From NCBI GenBank assembly GCA_018340375.1, contig JAFFJZ010000001.1, forward strand, positions 43,020,001 through 43,084,000: 64,000 nt of DNA, written 5' to 3'. How positions within the stretch are numbered: position 1 is the stretch's first letter; each line of letters starts with the position of its first letter. This stretch comes from Gonatopus flavifemur. Its lineage: Eukaryota > Arthropoda > Insecta > Hymenoptera > Dryinidae. Made by a program: the position numbers and the translations under genes. Below are positions 45,206 to 57,724 of the stretch, in pieces. The notes beneath the pieces were generated by a model. It made no database searches, had not been told where the DNA came from, and saw only the letters and a list, made by a program, of their open reading frames with translations.

Positions 45206-45600
45206 TGAATGACCAATCATTATTTTTCTCAATTTTTATTGCTTCGTTCTGTTTCTTGCTATTATAAAAGTAATAAAAATTTTGGACCCCAGAAATATTT
45301 CAAAATTGAACACTTTTCAGTATTTTTACTTTGTTACGACTGATTTCATCAAATTCAATGAAATTCACGCGCGATATGTACATATTATAGAATATATTCA
45401 GATTAAAAAATCGATTGATTTTACTCTTGAATGCTCATCGCAAATTGTTCGAAAAATTTTATTCATATTATTAAACTAATTTAATTTAGGGGGATTTTCA
45501 TTTATTATCTGTATTTTCACCTAAATTCAATTCTACTGAAAAATTTTGGAATTAATCCAAAAAATTTATCCTGTATAAGACAATATATAAAATCATCGAA

Positions 45601-45738
45601 TCCCTATTCCAAATGTCCGACAGATAATTTACTGTCAGGATTTGGTCGGTTTTTGTCCCAGGCATGATGATTTCCGACAGAACCAGACAGGATTTTGACC
45701 TGAATTTGTCAGGATCCGTCAGATATTTTTAATAGGGA
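45601..45738. mobile_element. TCCCTATT-terminal element with CTGTCAGGATC words
   Basis: The ends TCCCTATT and AATAGGGA are perfect inverted repeats. The interior alternates TCCGACAGA and CTGTCAGGAT words (at least five copies). No clear target duplication. Related words (CTGACAGTCAAAAC, ATCTGTCAGG) occur at 63,330-63,400. Confidence 0.6.
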
Positions 45739-45906
45739 TAACTTCAACCTATCGTGGATTATCAATTACTCATCAAATTTCTCTAATCAATTACAATGCC
45801 ACCAAATTTTTTCATTTTAATAATATTGATATTCATTTCATTTAATTTCAATGAAAATGATAGATTATCCAATCTCATTTCAATATTCCACTTTTGTGAA
45901 TAAATT

Positions 45907-46183
45907 CCCGGGAAAAGAGTGGATATAATGAGATCTATGTAGATGTTTTGGTATCTACGTAGATCTGAAGATTTTAATGTTAGGGAAAATTGGAAAAGAT
46001 CTATGGAGATCGAAAAAAAATATATGGAAATCTCGGTAGATGTCCATAGATACTTTGGATCTCTTCCAAAATTGAAATCTGTAGATCTAAGTAGATATCA
46101 GGAGATTTGTAGAGATCTTTGCCAAAATTTATATATCAAGAGATTTACATAGATCTCATTGAATACAACCTTTTTTCCTCGGG
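45907..46183. mobile_element. CCCGGGAAAA-terminal element with AGATCT words
   Basis: The left end CCCGGGAAAAGAGTGGATA then AATGAGATCTATGTA pairs with TACATAGATCTCATTGAATAC and CCTCGGG at the right. AGATCT occurs six times exactly, with many GTAGAT and GGAGATC variants. TTGAATAAA-like sequence outside the ends also pairs. A 69-codon open frame within it is an artefact of the word. Confidence 0.65.
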
Positions 46184-46513
46184 TTTATTCAAAAATTTTT
46201 GAATTTAAAATAATTTCAATGAATTTTGAATTTTTTTAATTTTATAATTTTTTAAATTCAATTATCTTATCCAAAAAAACACTCTTAATCGATTCACTAA
46301 TCTGGTGGAACCGCAATTGTTGACACAATTTTCATTCCAATTTATAATCTTCACATGAAATTATTTATTCAACAGAATTATAATGAATGATAATAATTGA
46401 TAACAAAAATGATAATTAAATATAATACCAAATAATATATAAATATATATAAATATAATATATTTCATATTAATGAGTGAATTATCATAATTAATTGACT
46501 CAACCAAAATTAA

Positions 46514-46797
46514 ACTGTAAAAAAAAAACTTTCGAAAACTTCTAGTCCCGTACTGGAAGCAATTAATGTGTACATTTGTACTGGAAAATTCCATTCAAAT
46601 CATGAAAATTCCAGTACACGTATCAGAAAATTCTTGTATTAAAACTGGAAAATTTATGTGAAAAACATGAAAATTCATATAAAATACGGAAAAATTTCGG
46701 TACCACAGGAATTTTCTTGTATGTGAACTGAAAAATTCGTTAGAACAGAAATTTCCCAGTTCCTGAGTACCGGAAAATTAACTTTTTTTTAACAGTG
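46514..46797. mobile_element. CACTGT-terminal element with TACTGGAA words, copy 2
   Basis: Left ACTGTAAAAAAAAAACTTTC, right AACTTTTTTTTTAACAGTG. The interior shares CGTACTGGAAGCAATTAA, CATTCAAATCATGAAAATTCC and CCAGTTCCTGAGTACCGGAAA with the 25.65-kb copy. Confidence 0.75.
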
Positions 46798-46799
46798 TG

Positions 46800-49700
46800 A
46801 ATTGCTCAAAATTTTCAAATGAATTGAGTCTTTTCATTGTAAATAAAACCATTCAAGTTCAAACTGAAATTTTCAAAGAATAGTTTAAATTGAAATAATA
46901 ATTTTGGAAATGAAAGTTATATATTTTTGATCAATCAAATAAATTCAATATTTCACACAACTTACTATAAATAACGAGGAATAACTTTGAATCACAAAAT
47001 TCATCGGTAATATACACAAGTTTAGCAGTAAGGATCTCATTACTGGAGTGTACAAATTCAACTGTAAAAATAACGTTAGATCAAACATTTTATCATTAAT
47101 ATATCATCCTCAGGATATTTCATATCGCATATAATCGGACCTGATCCTATATGATTGTATACACTTGTTCATGAATAGTTCAGCCAAAATAGGCTTTCAA
47201 TTGCAATTCGAATTTCATACCCAGTAGGTTCAGGGAAATATTTCCTCTAAGTGTAATGTATCTAATCATTTTCATCGGATCAATTCTCCTAGTTTGAGAA
47301 AAGAGTTTTCAAATGCAAATGAATTATATTGATTCACAATACACGTGGTTATGTCATCCCTGAAGGACAGAATTTAAATAACGGAGTGTTGAATCAAAAT
47401 AGTTCTTTATGATCTCATATTACCACGCCACTAGTTGACCTCTCACTGATAAAGCGTACATGTACACAAAATGCTTGTTGTCAAGTGTTTTTATGTACAG
47501 TACAGTACATCATACTCGTCATGAAATAATATTCTGTTTCTCTCTGAAATATGATCAAAATAAGTTAGCTTTTCAAAATATCATCATACGCTGGACTGAA
47601 ACTGAATGAATATGCGATGGCAAATTTATTAATGTACATGAAGATTTAATAAATCAGATCCAGTTCTTCTGAAATTAATTATCGTTGCCGAAGAGGAAAT
47701 ATGTAACAAAGAATTATGAGGGTATTATTATACAAGACAAGTATCAGAACAATTGAGTGTGAATTGAATCTCATGAAAATTCAATAGATCTGAACTATGT
47801 GAGGTATCATAACTTTGCTCAACTTTTGCTATCCTTCCACCGCACTTCAAATACTATTGGGAGATCAAGAAAAATATGATATCCAGCGTAATTTCTGCCT
47901 CCAAGGCGATTCTAGATTTGAGACTTCTTTTGAACTCTTGCCAAATTCATTTGGTCTCACTTGGGTGTTCCTGAAAGGACGAAAACAGTGTTGTTGGACT
48001 CAACCGTATTGTTTCTTCATGTCGAATTAACGACAAATTCTATAATTTTGTTGATAGTCGTTGTGGTACAATGGTAATAACATCGCTGATGTCGGAATTA
48101 TCAGATTATTTTTTCCCACTGAACGTACCTTTTCGAGTGAGAAAAGTTTTCAAGGTGAGATAAACTTCCACTGAATTTGAAGCAATACAAAATCGTAATA
48201 AAATAATGAAACATATGTGAGAGTATACAGTAATTCACGATCATTGTTCCTCATTTTACTGAATTTTAAAATCATATTCTACCGTATCATTGAAACTTCA
48301 GAAACATGGAACTCAATCTAAATTTGAAATCAATTTCACATACTTTTGTACAATACTGCACTGAAGTTTTATAACCTCCATTTGAAGTTACAAGCTGGAA
48401 AAAAAGGTTGGAAATATTCAACTCGTGAACGATTGAAGGTCACTGTCTTAGGATCTATGTCTTCGTACCTATATAACTGACCTTGTCCTTGTTCATTTGT
48501 ATGTATACATATATGTGTTTATAAATCTTTTTATACGTCTCGATCTTCGTCGCTATGCCGACATTCACATTTTCGTTTACATCTATTAATATCGTTATAT
48601 TCATTGAAATTCTACCTGTGTGTTTATGTCTACATGCGCGTATCGATTTCAATATCCATGTCTACCGCGACATATTGTAGTAGAACGTTGCATATATCAT
48701 AACTGTGTCCCGTCGTACACGATTCATAATCTGGAGCGTTCTCATCTCATTATAAATTCCTCACATATGTATCTATATCTCCATTTTTATCTGTATTAAT
48801 GTATAACTTCATTCATATACCTTTTATATTCCTTTGTCCCATTGTTCTTGTATTATTATATACTTTGAATGCTTTTAATTTTTAATGTATTTTATTTCAT
48901 CTTACTCTTCAACGTATATCCTGAAGTGCACAAAAATGTATTTCCATTTCTATTTCTAGATCTTAAATTGCGAAATGAAAAATCTCTCTCACAATATGCG
49001 TCATACTTTCCCATTGTGATATATTGATGTCTATATATGTGATACCTGGCCAGATTTCAAAGCTTCGTATGTAAAATATCGATGACCGTCTCTGAGCATA
49101 CGCGTGAACATATGCTTGGAGTTTGAACATTAACATCTTAGATATCTTTGCATTCATCTCTTCTCATATTTTTCTTCCTCTCTCATTATCTTCTGGAAAG
49201 AATGGTGAAATTGTGAAAGACAACACAGAATGAGGCTCTGATTAGATGATCCATGAATATTCTCGTATTGATTTTATTCATACGCTTAGTACGGTCTCTC
49301 AATATTATGTTTACTTAGTCAATTTAAATGTATTCTCTTTGTGCGCGAGAAGATATGTATAGCAAGGGGTGTTCGCGAGACAACATATGAAGATATTCTG
49401 TGGATTCTTGAACCAATAGGATTGCTCTGGAGCTTTATTGAAATACAATCTAATAATACAATAATTCAGCATAAAAGTCAAAACATGTAATCATATTCCA
49501 ACCAGTCTTTATTGCCGCGATTCTCTTTACCTATCGATTTCTGTCTTTCTCGTCAATAGGTCTAGGCTACTACCAATTGGATTGAGAAATAACGTGAGAT
49601 GTACGTGTGAGTGAGTATTTCTTCTTTGCACAATGCGACTTAGTGCAACTCTCTTCAACTTATTCCAGAGTTGACTATAATGTTTAATGAAGAACTTTCC

Positions 49701-50130
49701 GATAACCGAGGATGTCTTGAACCCTTAATACAAGATAGAGAATTTCCTTCGACATTGATTGTGAGAGACATGATTATGAAACCTTCCTTTCCCCATCCAC
49801 GCCATTCAAACCTCTGAGAATGAAATGTTCTTCTCACACACAACCAGAAACAGAGAATTCTTCGTACATTGATAGTTTGGGGGTTTGAGTTGTGGAAAAT
49901 ATGTTGCGACCAGCTATAAGTAATTGTAAGTAAAGATAACTTCAGACTAGTATCGATTTTTGTACTTTCTCATCGTGAGCACAGTTATAACAAACTTTCT
50001 TCTTTTTTTATTCCCACAATTCTCAACGATTAGGAATGATAAGATACAAAGACTACGGAGATATCCTTGAGACACAAGGTCAGCATTGATAAATAAAAAC
50101 AAATAACATATATACACTTACGATACTTTC
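46800..50130 (+). other. Intron sequence, nothing firm
   Basis: AT-rich. The part 48,480-48,960 is pyrimidine-rich on the plus strand. Acceptor-like TTTCCATTTCTATTTCTAG (ending at about 48,960) and TTTCTGTCTTTCTCGTCAATAG (ending at about 49,560) have no convincing exon downstream. Confidence 0.4.
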
Positions 50131-50139
50131 GACAGAGCA

Positions 50140-50440
50140 AGAACTATATTTTCCTATTTCTGTATTCGCTGAGAACTGTATTATTATACAACCTGTATTT
50201 CAATACCTGTATTCTCAAAGAATTGGCGTTTCAAAGAAATGTGTTCTTGAATATTTCCATTATTGAATACCTGTATTCTCCAAGAACTCTTTCTTTACAG
50301 AACTGGCCTCTCGAAAAACTGTGTTCTTAGATATCTCCATTCTCAAATATCTGTCTCAAATATTTTCAAAGAATTGTCTTCTTGAAGAACTTTATTCCTC
50401 AATATATGTATTCTTCAAGAACTGTTTGACCTGAGACGTA
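50140..50440. repeat. Word array CTGTATTCTCAAAGAACTG
   Basis: Repeated degenerate units such as ACCTGTATTCTCAAAGAATTG, AACTGTGTTCTTAGATATC, AATATCTGTCTC and ATGTATTCTTCAAGAACTG. The same CTGTATT/ATATCTCCATT vocabulary fills the arms of the 8.66-10.83-kb foldback, so this may be a decayed arm of that family. Confidence 0.5.
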
Positions 50441-51165
50441 GACACCATACAGACCTGAATCCTTAAATAGATGTATTTTTGATAAGCATTTTGAATAGCA
50501 GTTACTCCTCATTTTTCTCCCTATACTTTCTATTATATTTTGTGTATGAAGATGATCAACAGAACACGAGGATTCAAAATCAAAATCTAGACAATGATTC
50601 GACTTTCGGCACCAGGCATTCCAAATTCCAAGAGCGTGATTCTGGAATTGAAATAACGATCCGTACAGAGTGGCATCCAGAAGGTGTTTTATCGCTTCTC
50701 GAAATGGGAGAATTTTCAAATACTCTCATCCAGAATATCAATCATCGAAACACTCGCAACAAGATATTGATTCATATGATGGGAATTCAGCGATAGTGGT
50801 GCATCAATACGTGTTGTACGGTTGCACGACACGGTACATTATAATACGTTATGGAAGAATTGTGCATGTCGGCCGTAAAATTTCGAGGTTCGAGATATTC
50901 CTTGTAAGCTGGGTCGATCAAAATGAATGTAACGACATGTAGATGACCATATTTCAGATCTGTGACATGGCATTTTTCAATATCACGTTATATGTAAATT
51001 CCAGCCCTGCGGTATTCAAAATTTCCTCCAGTTGAGAATATTCCAAGTTTCATTTCAATTCCTGATCTCCGATCTTCTTGGATCGTGTTTTGACTCGTAT
51101 TAGTGATAACGGAACTTTACAGGAACGTTCTTCGAACGATTTTCTGAATGAACCAATTATTATTG

Positions 51166-51169
<4 letters not shown>

Positions 51170-51203
<34 letters not shown>
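51170..51203. repeat. (AT) microsatellite
   Basis: An uninterrupted AT run of 17 units. Confidence 0.9.
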
Positions 51204-51207
<4 letters not shown>

Positions 51208-51723
51208 CATGGATATTAAGGAATTCTTCAACAATTGTGTTGTACAATCAAAATTGTGGAGCAATGAAATTGGTTGAAACCGAGACACATGAATGCTGCA
51301 AAAAAAATGTGCGATCGACGTCAATTCCTTGGTTATTGCAATGTATTCATTTTATTACAATGACTGGATCTGACCAGTTATATAGTTTTTTCAGTAAATA
51401 AATATCTGGATATTCTCCGTGCTGAATGACAAGTTGTCTTCTGACAAGAAATTCTGACATTCTTTCAATTCAAGTGAAATTTTCTTAATTGGAGTATAAT
51501 TTGCTAACCTCAAGAAAATTTTACTTGAATCGAGGGAATTTTTTCTTGTTGGCGGGACGAAACTACGTTTCATTTTCGTTAGAAGAAAACCTTTCTGTGG
51601 ATGTGTATTTATAGAATCATGAAGTATTTCTATCTCGCTTAAAAGCATAGCTTCACAGTAAGTGACATTTTTTTGAAGCGGCTACATGAAAAAAAACCGT
51701 TGAAGATATGTTAAAATAGTCCA

Positions 51724-51800
51724 GTACTGACGGAGGTTAATTTGCTAAAACCTGACAAAAACAATTGGGCCGTTACTACGCCATTACTGTCTCTGAATTG
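51724..51800. repeat. Repeat shared with 1.94 kb
   Basis: GACAAAAACAATTGGGCCGTTACTA and GCCATTACTGTC match 1,950-2,010 with scattered changes. Confidence 0.45.
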
Positions 51801-51949
51801 GTGCCAATCTTCTGCCATATATCGGACCACAGTAAATTTTGAGAGTGATTAGAATTCTGCTCATACCTCAAGAGAACATAAAGATTCAAGGAACGTTCAA
51901 TAGAGGTCTACATAGAGAAAAGTTTATATCAAAGGTTATTAGACACAGT

Positions 51950-52106
51950 ATCGTACCCGTGGGATATACTCGATTATGACGATAGGAACTGTAACTTTAT
52001 ATTTTCTCATTACTCCGCATATTGACTTGAAGAAGAGTTGTGGTGATTTGTTGTAAACTCATGGTTCTTTCTACTACAATAGAGTATATCCCACGGCTAC
52101 GATATA
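51950..52106. mobile_element. Inverted-repeat element of about 157 bp
   Basis: GTATCGTACCCGTGGGATATACTC and GAGTATATCCCACGGCTACGATA form 24-base arms with few mismatches, and further pairing is weak. No target duplication was resolved. Confidence 0.6.
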
Positions 52107-52348
52107 AATATATTAATATTTTCCGTGTATTCAACGTCCGGACATTTTAAGATTCATTGTACATCCTAAGCACGTGAATTTACGTACAATGGACGCAAAT
52201 TCGACCTAGAAGGTTTGTATTCTCTTGGGGTATTGAATCAACTCTGGCAAACTCACGCCATAGCTCCGTTTCAATACTTCACCCTCGTATTCCAAATTAT
52301 CGGCTTTGCCCATTTCTTTGAAGGATTAAAATTCAGTGTGCCGAACGC

Positions 52349-52424
52349 AGTGTCTGATGCGCGTTGGATAACTCCGAGAACTATGTATTATAAAACCTCA
52401 CGTCAACGAGACACTGCGTCAATA
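52349..52424. repeat. Hairpin CGCAGTGTCTGATGCG...AGACACTGCG
   Basis: GCAGTGTCT and AGACACTGC pair. The flanking sequence shares CAACTCTGGCAAA with 2,075. It lies within a 70-codon frame that has no recognisable motif. Confidence 0.45.
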
Positions 52425-54009
52425 TAGGATCGAGTAGCAATTTTCATATGAGAATTCATAAGGATTGTTCAGAAATCTGCTCCAGCAATACCCTATTCGA
52501 CTGACGCAGTGATTTATCGAACATAATATCACGCGAGGCAGTTTGTGGTATCCGATCAAAATCCGATCAAATTCCATACATGAAACTCCCGTCATCGATA
52601 GCAACCACAACTCCATCCACCAACTATTAGTAACTGACACATAAATGTGGAAGCCACTCTCGCTTGACCAGATTTCTGCAGCCATCAGAAGGGCTTGTCC
52701 ATCATCGGAAGGTTGGTTTAGGAATAGTGCAGGGAATCAGAGATCATGGATGGAGATGGAAAGATATTTGTAAACGTGAACGACCGATGCCGATTTAATA
52801 ATCGACGATTATTATTGTGCGTTTACTCGGATGATTGATGGAACCATCAGAAGTGAAACGGAGAATCTATGCACGTTTCAACGATATTTAATTTTTTCAT
52901 TCTGTTTACGAGAGAAAAATCAATATTTCTTATCGGAAACGACAATGAAGAATTTTTCGTAACTTCAAATGCAATCTTCCTGATCGTTCTTGAATATGAT
53001 TCAATGATTCAAGCGAAGATGAATTCAATATCAGACAAATGAATCAAAAACAGTCTGGATATATCGAAGAATAAGAGGAAAAGATCCAACCCAATAACGA
53101 TAAACCGATATTTATTACAGTCAATTTTCATAGATAATTCTAGGAATTCGGTGGAAGGAAAGATTTGAAAGCAATATTGGATGAAAATATCACGGTGAGA
53201 TAAATGGATTTAGGCTTGGTCTACCTGCAAATCGAATGCTCCTTGATAACATTTATATCCGACGTTACGGCTGATCGAGTCTTCTGTCTGACTATTCGAT
53301 ATCCTTTACCACTAGCGCAGGAAATTTCGTATTTCACGAAACGGCTGTTACATCAAAACGGATCTTAGTATTTACACAAGCAATATCAGCTGTTGAGCCT
53401 ACATTTCCACAAAACGTTTATCAACGCGATTATGAAACTCAATTTGAAGATCAACATGATACTCGGATTTCCAAGAAGTTAAGTCTTGCGTATTTATTTT
53501 TGTACCCTGTCGTATCGAAGCTCTTGAATCGATTTCTCGTTGAATTCGTGTGAATTGACGATTGTACACGATAATCACGATGTACATATTATATATAACA
53601 TAAAAAAGTATCGTTAATCATCATAAACAGATCAGTTGATTCGATACGTTCTTATCCGTTAATTGTAGTAAACATTATCAAACCTCTCATAAGCTTCATG
53701 ACATCCTGACAGGATTAGTTCCTCTTCTCGCGTATACACGTAGATTCATATTTCCAAAGTGGTTAAAAAACTTTCATCGTAAAGCTTTCCTTATGTGACC
53801 ATACCACATTACTCGGTCATAATGCCTGCTCGCGCGTGTTAATTTACAACATGAAATTCATGACAGCGATGAACGTGAAGGCGAGTTCTATGGATAGAGG
53901 AAATTTAATACAGGAAAGAAAGAGAAGAAATGTAAGGGGATGGAAAATGCGGATAACCACGAACGAGCGACTCATTCGTAGCTGCGAAAGATTGTATATT
54001 AATCCTTGG

Positions 54010-54440
54010 ATCAGAGTGTACATACGACAGGGTTAACCGCGACGACTACAACTACGACAAGAATAACCAGAACAACAACTACAACACAAGGACTACCGAC
54101 GGGAGTGGTGGTCCTTGCTTGTGCTTCAATCGAGTCAACTCGAGTCGAGTCGAGTTGAGCGGTCACGCAATCTACAGCTTTAGCCGGTCTCACGAGAGTT
54201 TTCAACTCGTGTGGCAATCTTCTCAACTCGTAAATTCCACGAGCATACACCTCGGGACAAGCGTCGAAATTAATGCTCACTCACCCTTTGTCTCCCTTTT
54301 TCCTCCAAAAAAAGCACAAAAAAGGACAAATAAAGGGAACCTTAACGAATCAGCCATTACCCACGCGTCGTGTGAAATTTACATCTCGTGTCTAAAAGAC
54401 TCCATTTCGATTGATCTGAAGATTCCGTGTGGTTCAAGGT
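54010..54440. promoter_or_regulatory. GC-elevated island with ACN and TCGAG tracts
   Basis: ACGACTACAACTACGACAAG and ACAACAACTACAACAC repeats, then CTCGAGTCGAGTCGAGTTGAG. It ends with a GTTCAAG|GTGAAG donor-like site near 54,440. The composition resembles the 5' leader at 16-18 kb, so an alternative leader exon is conceivable. The Val-rich minus-strand frame is a repeat artefact. Confidence 0.25.
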
Positions 54441-56184
54441 GAAGAGTCTATTTGTCATTCGATTTTTTATTCCTCCGACTCCATGAATATGAATAAAATA
54501 TGTCTTTCACACTCTTGTCATTTTATCAGACTTTTCTTCATGAGTTTCAATAAGAAAATTGCATATTCAGAACTATTATTACTGTGGAAAAACCAGGAAT
54601 AAGCATTTTCGAATACCTTCGAACTCTTTTGATAAGTACAGCAAAACTATTTGGATTATTAAAAATAAACCAACTTATCGGAAAATTTGAATTCCCACTC
54701 AGCAGATCGAAATTTGCTAAGAAAATGAATGCAGAAAGATATTCGAACTTTGGGATTTTAGAATTCTTCTTTTGTAGCTCATCTCTGAGTGGAACGATCA
54801 TTCCCGACTAATCGTCCAAATGTAATCCTAAAAATGAATGTTTAATTCGTTTGACGGATGCAATCATTCCTTTTATGAGAAATGAAAAAACAGAACATCA
54901 CGGTACGAGTGAAATAATAATGCCAAACGTCGACAGGACCATGAAGGATGAAATAAAAGTTGAGTAATATAACTCGATTCATCTTGACCTCATTAAAAAT
55001 TTAGTTGCTGACGAGCGAATCATCTCTTCTTTAATGGTACGTAATAAAGTACTAAATTACATTATCATTTTCTTCCATATCCTATCTTTTGAAGCAAGTT
55101 ATAATGAAGGATACATAAACGGTGAAAAGAAAAGATATAAGAATCATTTCATAAGGTTCTGTGAATCAGAAATATCCACTCAGGAGTAACGTGAATGGAA
55201 CAGTTTATGATCTGTACAGTTTTTTGCAGTGAAACGATGATGATGAAATTAATCTAGATAAGTGAAAAACATTTCAACTCCTAATATAATGAAATATTTT
55301 GACTTTTCGAGAAATTTTCAACTGTCCTTATTTTGAGAACTAAGCCGAGAAGAAAATTTTGTCAAAGCACAACATTATTTGTGTTCGTCTGAAGAAGAAA
55401 CCCACAAAATCCGATCATATCGAGTAATATTATATCAGGGATGATTCTAAATAAAACACCCAATTCGCAAACTTCAGAAGAACATCGTGGAACTGAAAAA
55501 TCTTGATATCAAATCGTTATCCGAATTACGCTGAATAGATATATATATTTGCACTTACATGCTCTTTCTTGCTTTTCATTGTTTTTTGGTTAGTACACGA
55601 ATTCAATATTGATGGTGAAAGTATCCATAAAGAGTTGTATGATAAAAATTATAAACGACCAAGTGATAAATAATATTCCAAAACCGTGAACGCTGTCTAC
55701 TACAGATAACTAAGCTTCAATTATAAATAAAACCTCTTTCCATTGAAAATCTTTCACAATGTAAATTCTGAATGAATCCATTCCGTGGAGATTTTCCGCA
55801 AATTTCATAGAAATAACTTCCAAGACTGTCATTTTTAAAATCAATGAATTATATGTATCGAGCAACCTTCGCATTGGTGATACATTATCGAACCAATGAA
55901 AGCGATATTTTTGCCAACTTCCAAAATAATGGCTGTGTATTTTGTTACATTCATAGGTCCATCGATAAAATAAGATTACGCTTTTGTTTTCTCCCTCTTC
56001 ATTTTTCCATCTCCCTCGTATATCAACCCTTGAAATATGGAAATATGGGATGAGAAATTGTTTGAATTCAGGAAATCATACAGTCGGAGTACGTATTATA
56101 CACTTTAGAGGAAGAAACCAAAAACACGAGGTAAAGGTTGATGAACCGCTCATTCGCGTACACACTCTGAGATGGGATGTGAAA

Positions 56185-56480
56185 TCAAAAGATTTGCGGC
56201 GGTAAGAGAGACGATGCTAAATAGTAGGATTTGAAAGGAATTTGGACTCCGAAAATAAGACAGCGCTGGGTTTCATCTCTCGGTGTCGTATAAAAGGTTA
56301 AAAAGGGTGGTTGGCTGACTGTCGCGGCAGGTCGACGGAGGTTGTGGGTGGTCAGAGGCGAATAGAGGTTCTCGCGTGCAGCCTTGACATGGGCCAGGAA
56401 ATCAATGGGACCTCCGACATACCGACGCAAACTCGGTCAGGCAAGAACCGACGACGACGACAACGCCGGTGACGCTGTCT
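56185..56480. promoter_or_regulatory. GC-elevated island
   Basis: TTGCGGCG|GTAAGAG near 56,200 resembles a donor. The stretch 56,310-56,480 contains GTCGCGGCAGGTCGACGG and ACCGACGACGACGACAACGCCGG. It stands out from an AT-rich background and is not a known repeat. Function undetermined. Confidence 0.25.
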
Positions 56481-57401
56481 CCCGCTCCACAATGATGCTT
56501 ATATTTTAATGGAAGCGAATGAGGAGCAGATTTAAATGATGAATAAATGATAGTGATATTTGTACATGACTCGAGAATTATATCGTTTCTTCCGTCTTTC
56601 CGTTCAATTACTCTGAAATGGAAACAATTTCCAAAAGGTACAGCGATAATCTCATATATTCCAAAAGAAGGCTCGAATGGAATACGAATGACAAACGAGA
56701 CAAAGTTGAATGATTTGCATTGATTTATCATTATTAAACTTATTACGAAGAGGATCGGGGAAGAGTTTATATACAGATTACACAAAATAAATCACATTTT
56801 TCGAAGTTCTTCGGGTAAGTTGGTTGATTCGAGTGAATGGAACGATATTTTCACGTTTGTGATTATGGTGACACCAAGTTCAGATACAAACAAGTCGAAT
56901 AGAGTTCTTAATCAGTTTCTTTTTTTGTATACCTCGATCAGTCGTGATCTCTCTGGTAATTTTTGTGAGAAAAACTGAATCAATAAGAATCCATCAATGA
57001 AGAGAATTTTGTTCAGAAACATTCGAGTCTTATGGTGAAGAATATATGTTTTGTGTTATCGCTCTGTTTTATCGCAAAGGAAATACGTTGCAATTCTTAA
57101 TATCCGATAATAGAACATTCGAATAAGCACGAGTTCAAACAAAGTTGAAGAACGATTAAATTTCCTCAAGAAACCGTTTTGATGGAAATCCAAAGTTTTT
57201 GATTGACGTTACGAAGTCTCATGAGGAAACAGATTATGATGCGTGAGTAGCGAGTATTTATATGTGGAAAATCAATTTACATTTCGTGCACAAGGATTGC
57301 ACTACAAACACGTGTTGCCCTTCATTTCAAATATATTCATATACAAGAAAACGTTCTGTGCTGTAAAAGACATTGAATTTCAAGTTTAGAATATACAATT
57401 A

Positions 57402-57721
57402 CACTGTTAGAAAAATCTGCTTGAAACTTCATAAGAATATTATCAAGTTTTTTACATAATCATTTCATTAAATTTCATAATAAAATATTGAATTCAATAA
57501 TGTAATTCTTAATGTTAAGAATTTTTTTCTCAATGTTCATAATTTTGTTCTTAATTGTAATAATATATTCGTGAAATTTAATAAACAATTGTTACATTTC
57601 AGAAAGAAATTATGAAATTTCATCATCAATATTAAATTTAAGAACTATTATTGAATTCAATATGAAAATATGGTATTTCATAAAAAATTTCGTATTAAAT
57701 TTAAGAATTTTTCCAACAGTG
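57402..57721. mobile_element. CACTGTTAGAAAAAT MITE, 320 bp, TA duplication
   Basis: The ends CACTGTTAGAAAAAT and ATTTTTCCAACAGTG are inverted, with TA at 57,400-57,401 and 57,722-57,723. The interior is AT-rich repeats of TTGAATTCAATA, TTCTTAATGTTAAGAA and TTTCATAATAAA words. Confidence 0.8.
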
Positions 57722-57724
57722 TAC

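Noticed and set aside
54011..54280. Minus-strand frame with a poly-valine segment resembling a membrane helix
   Set aside because: The valine run is simply the complement of an ACN trinucleotide tract.
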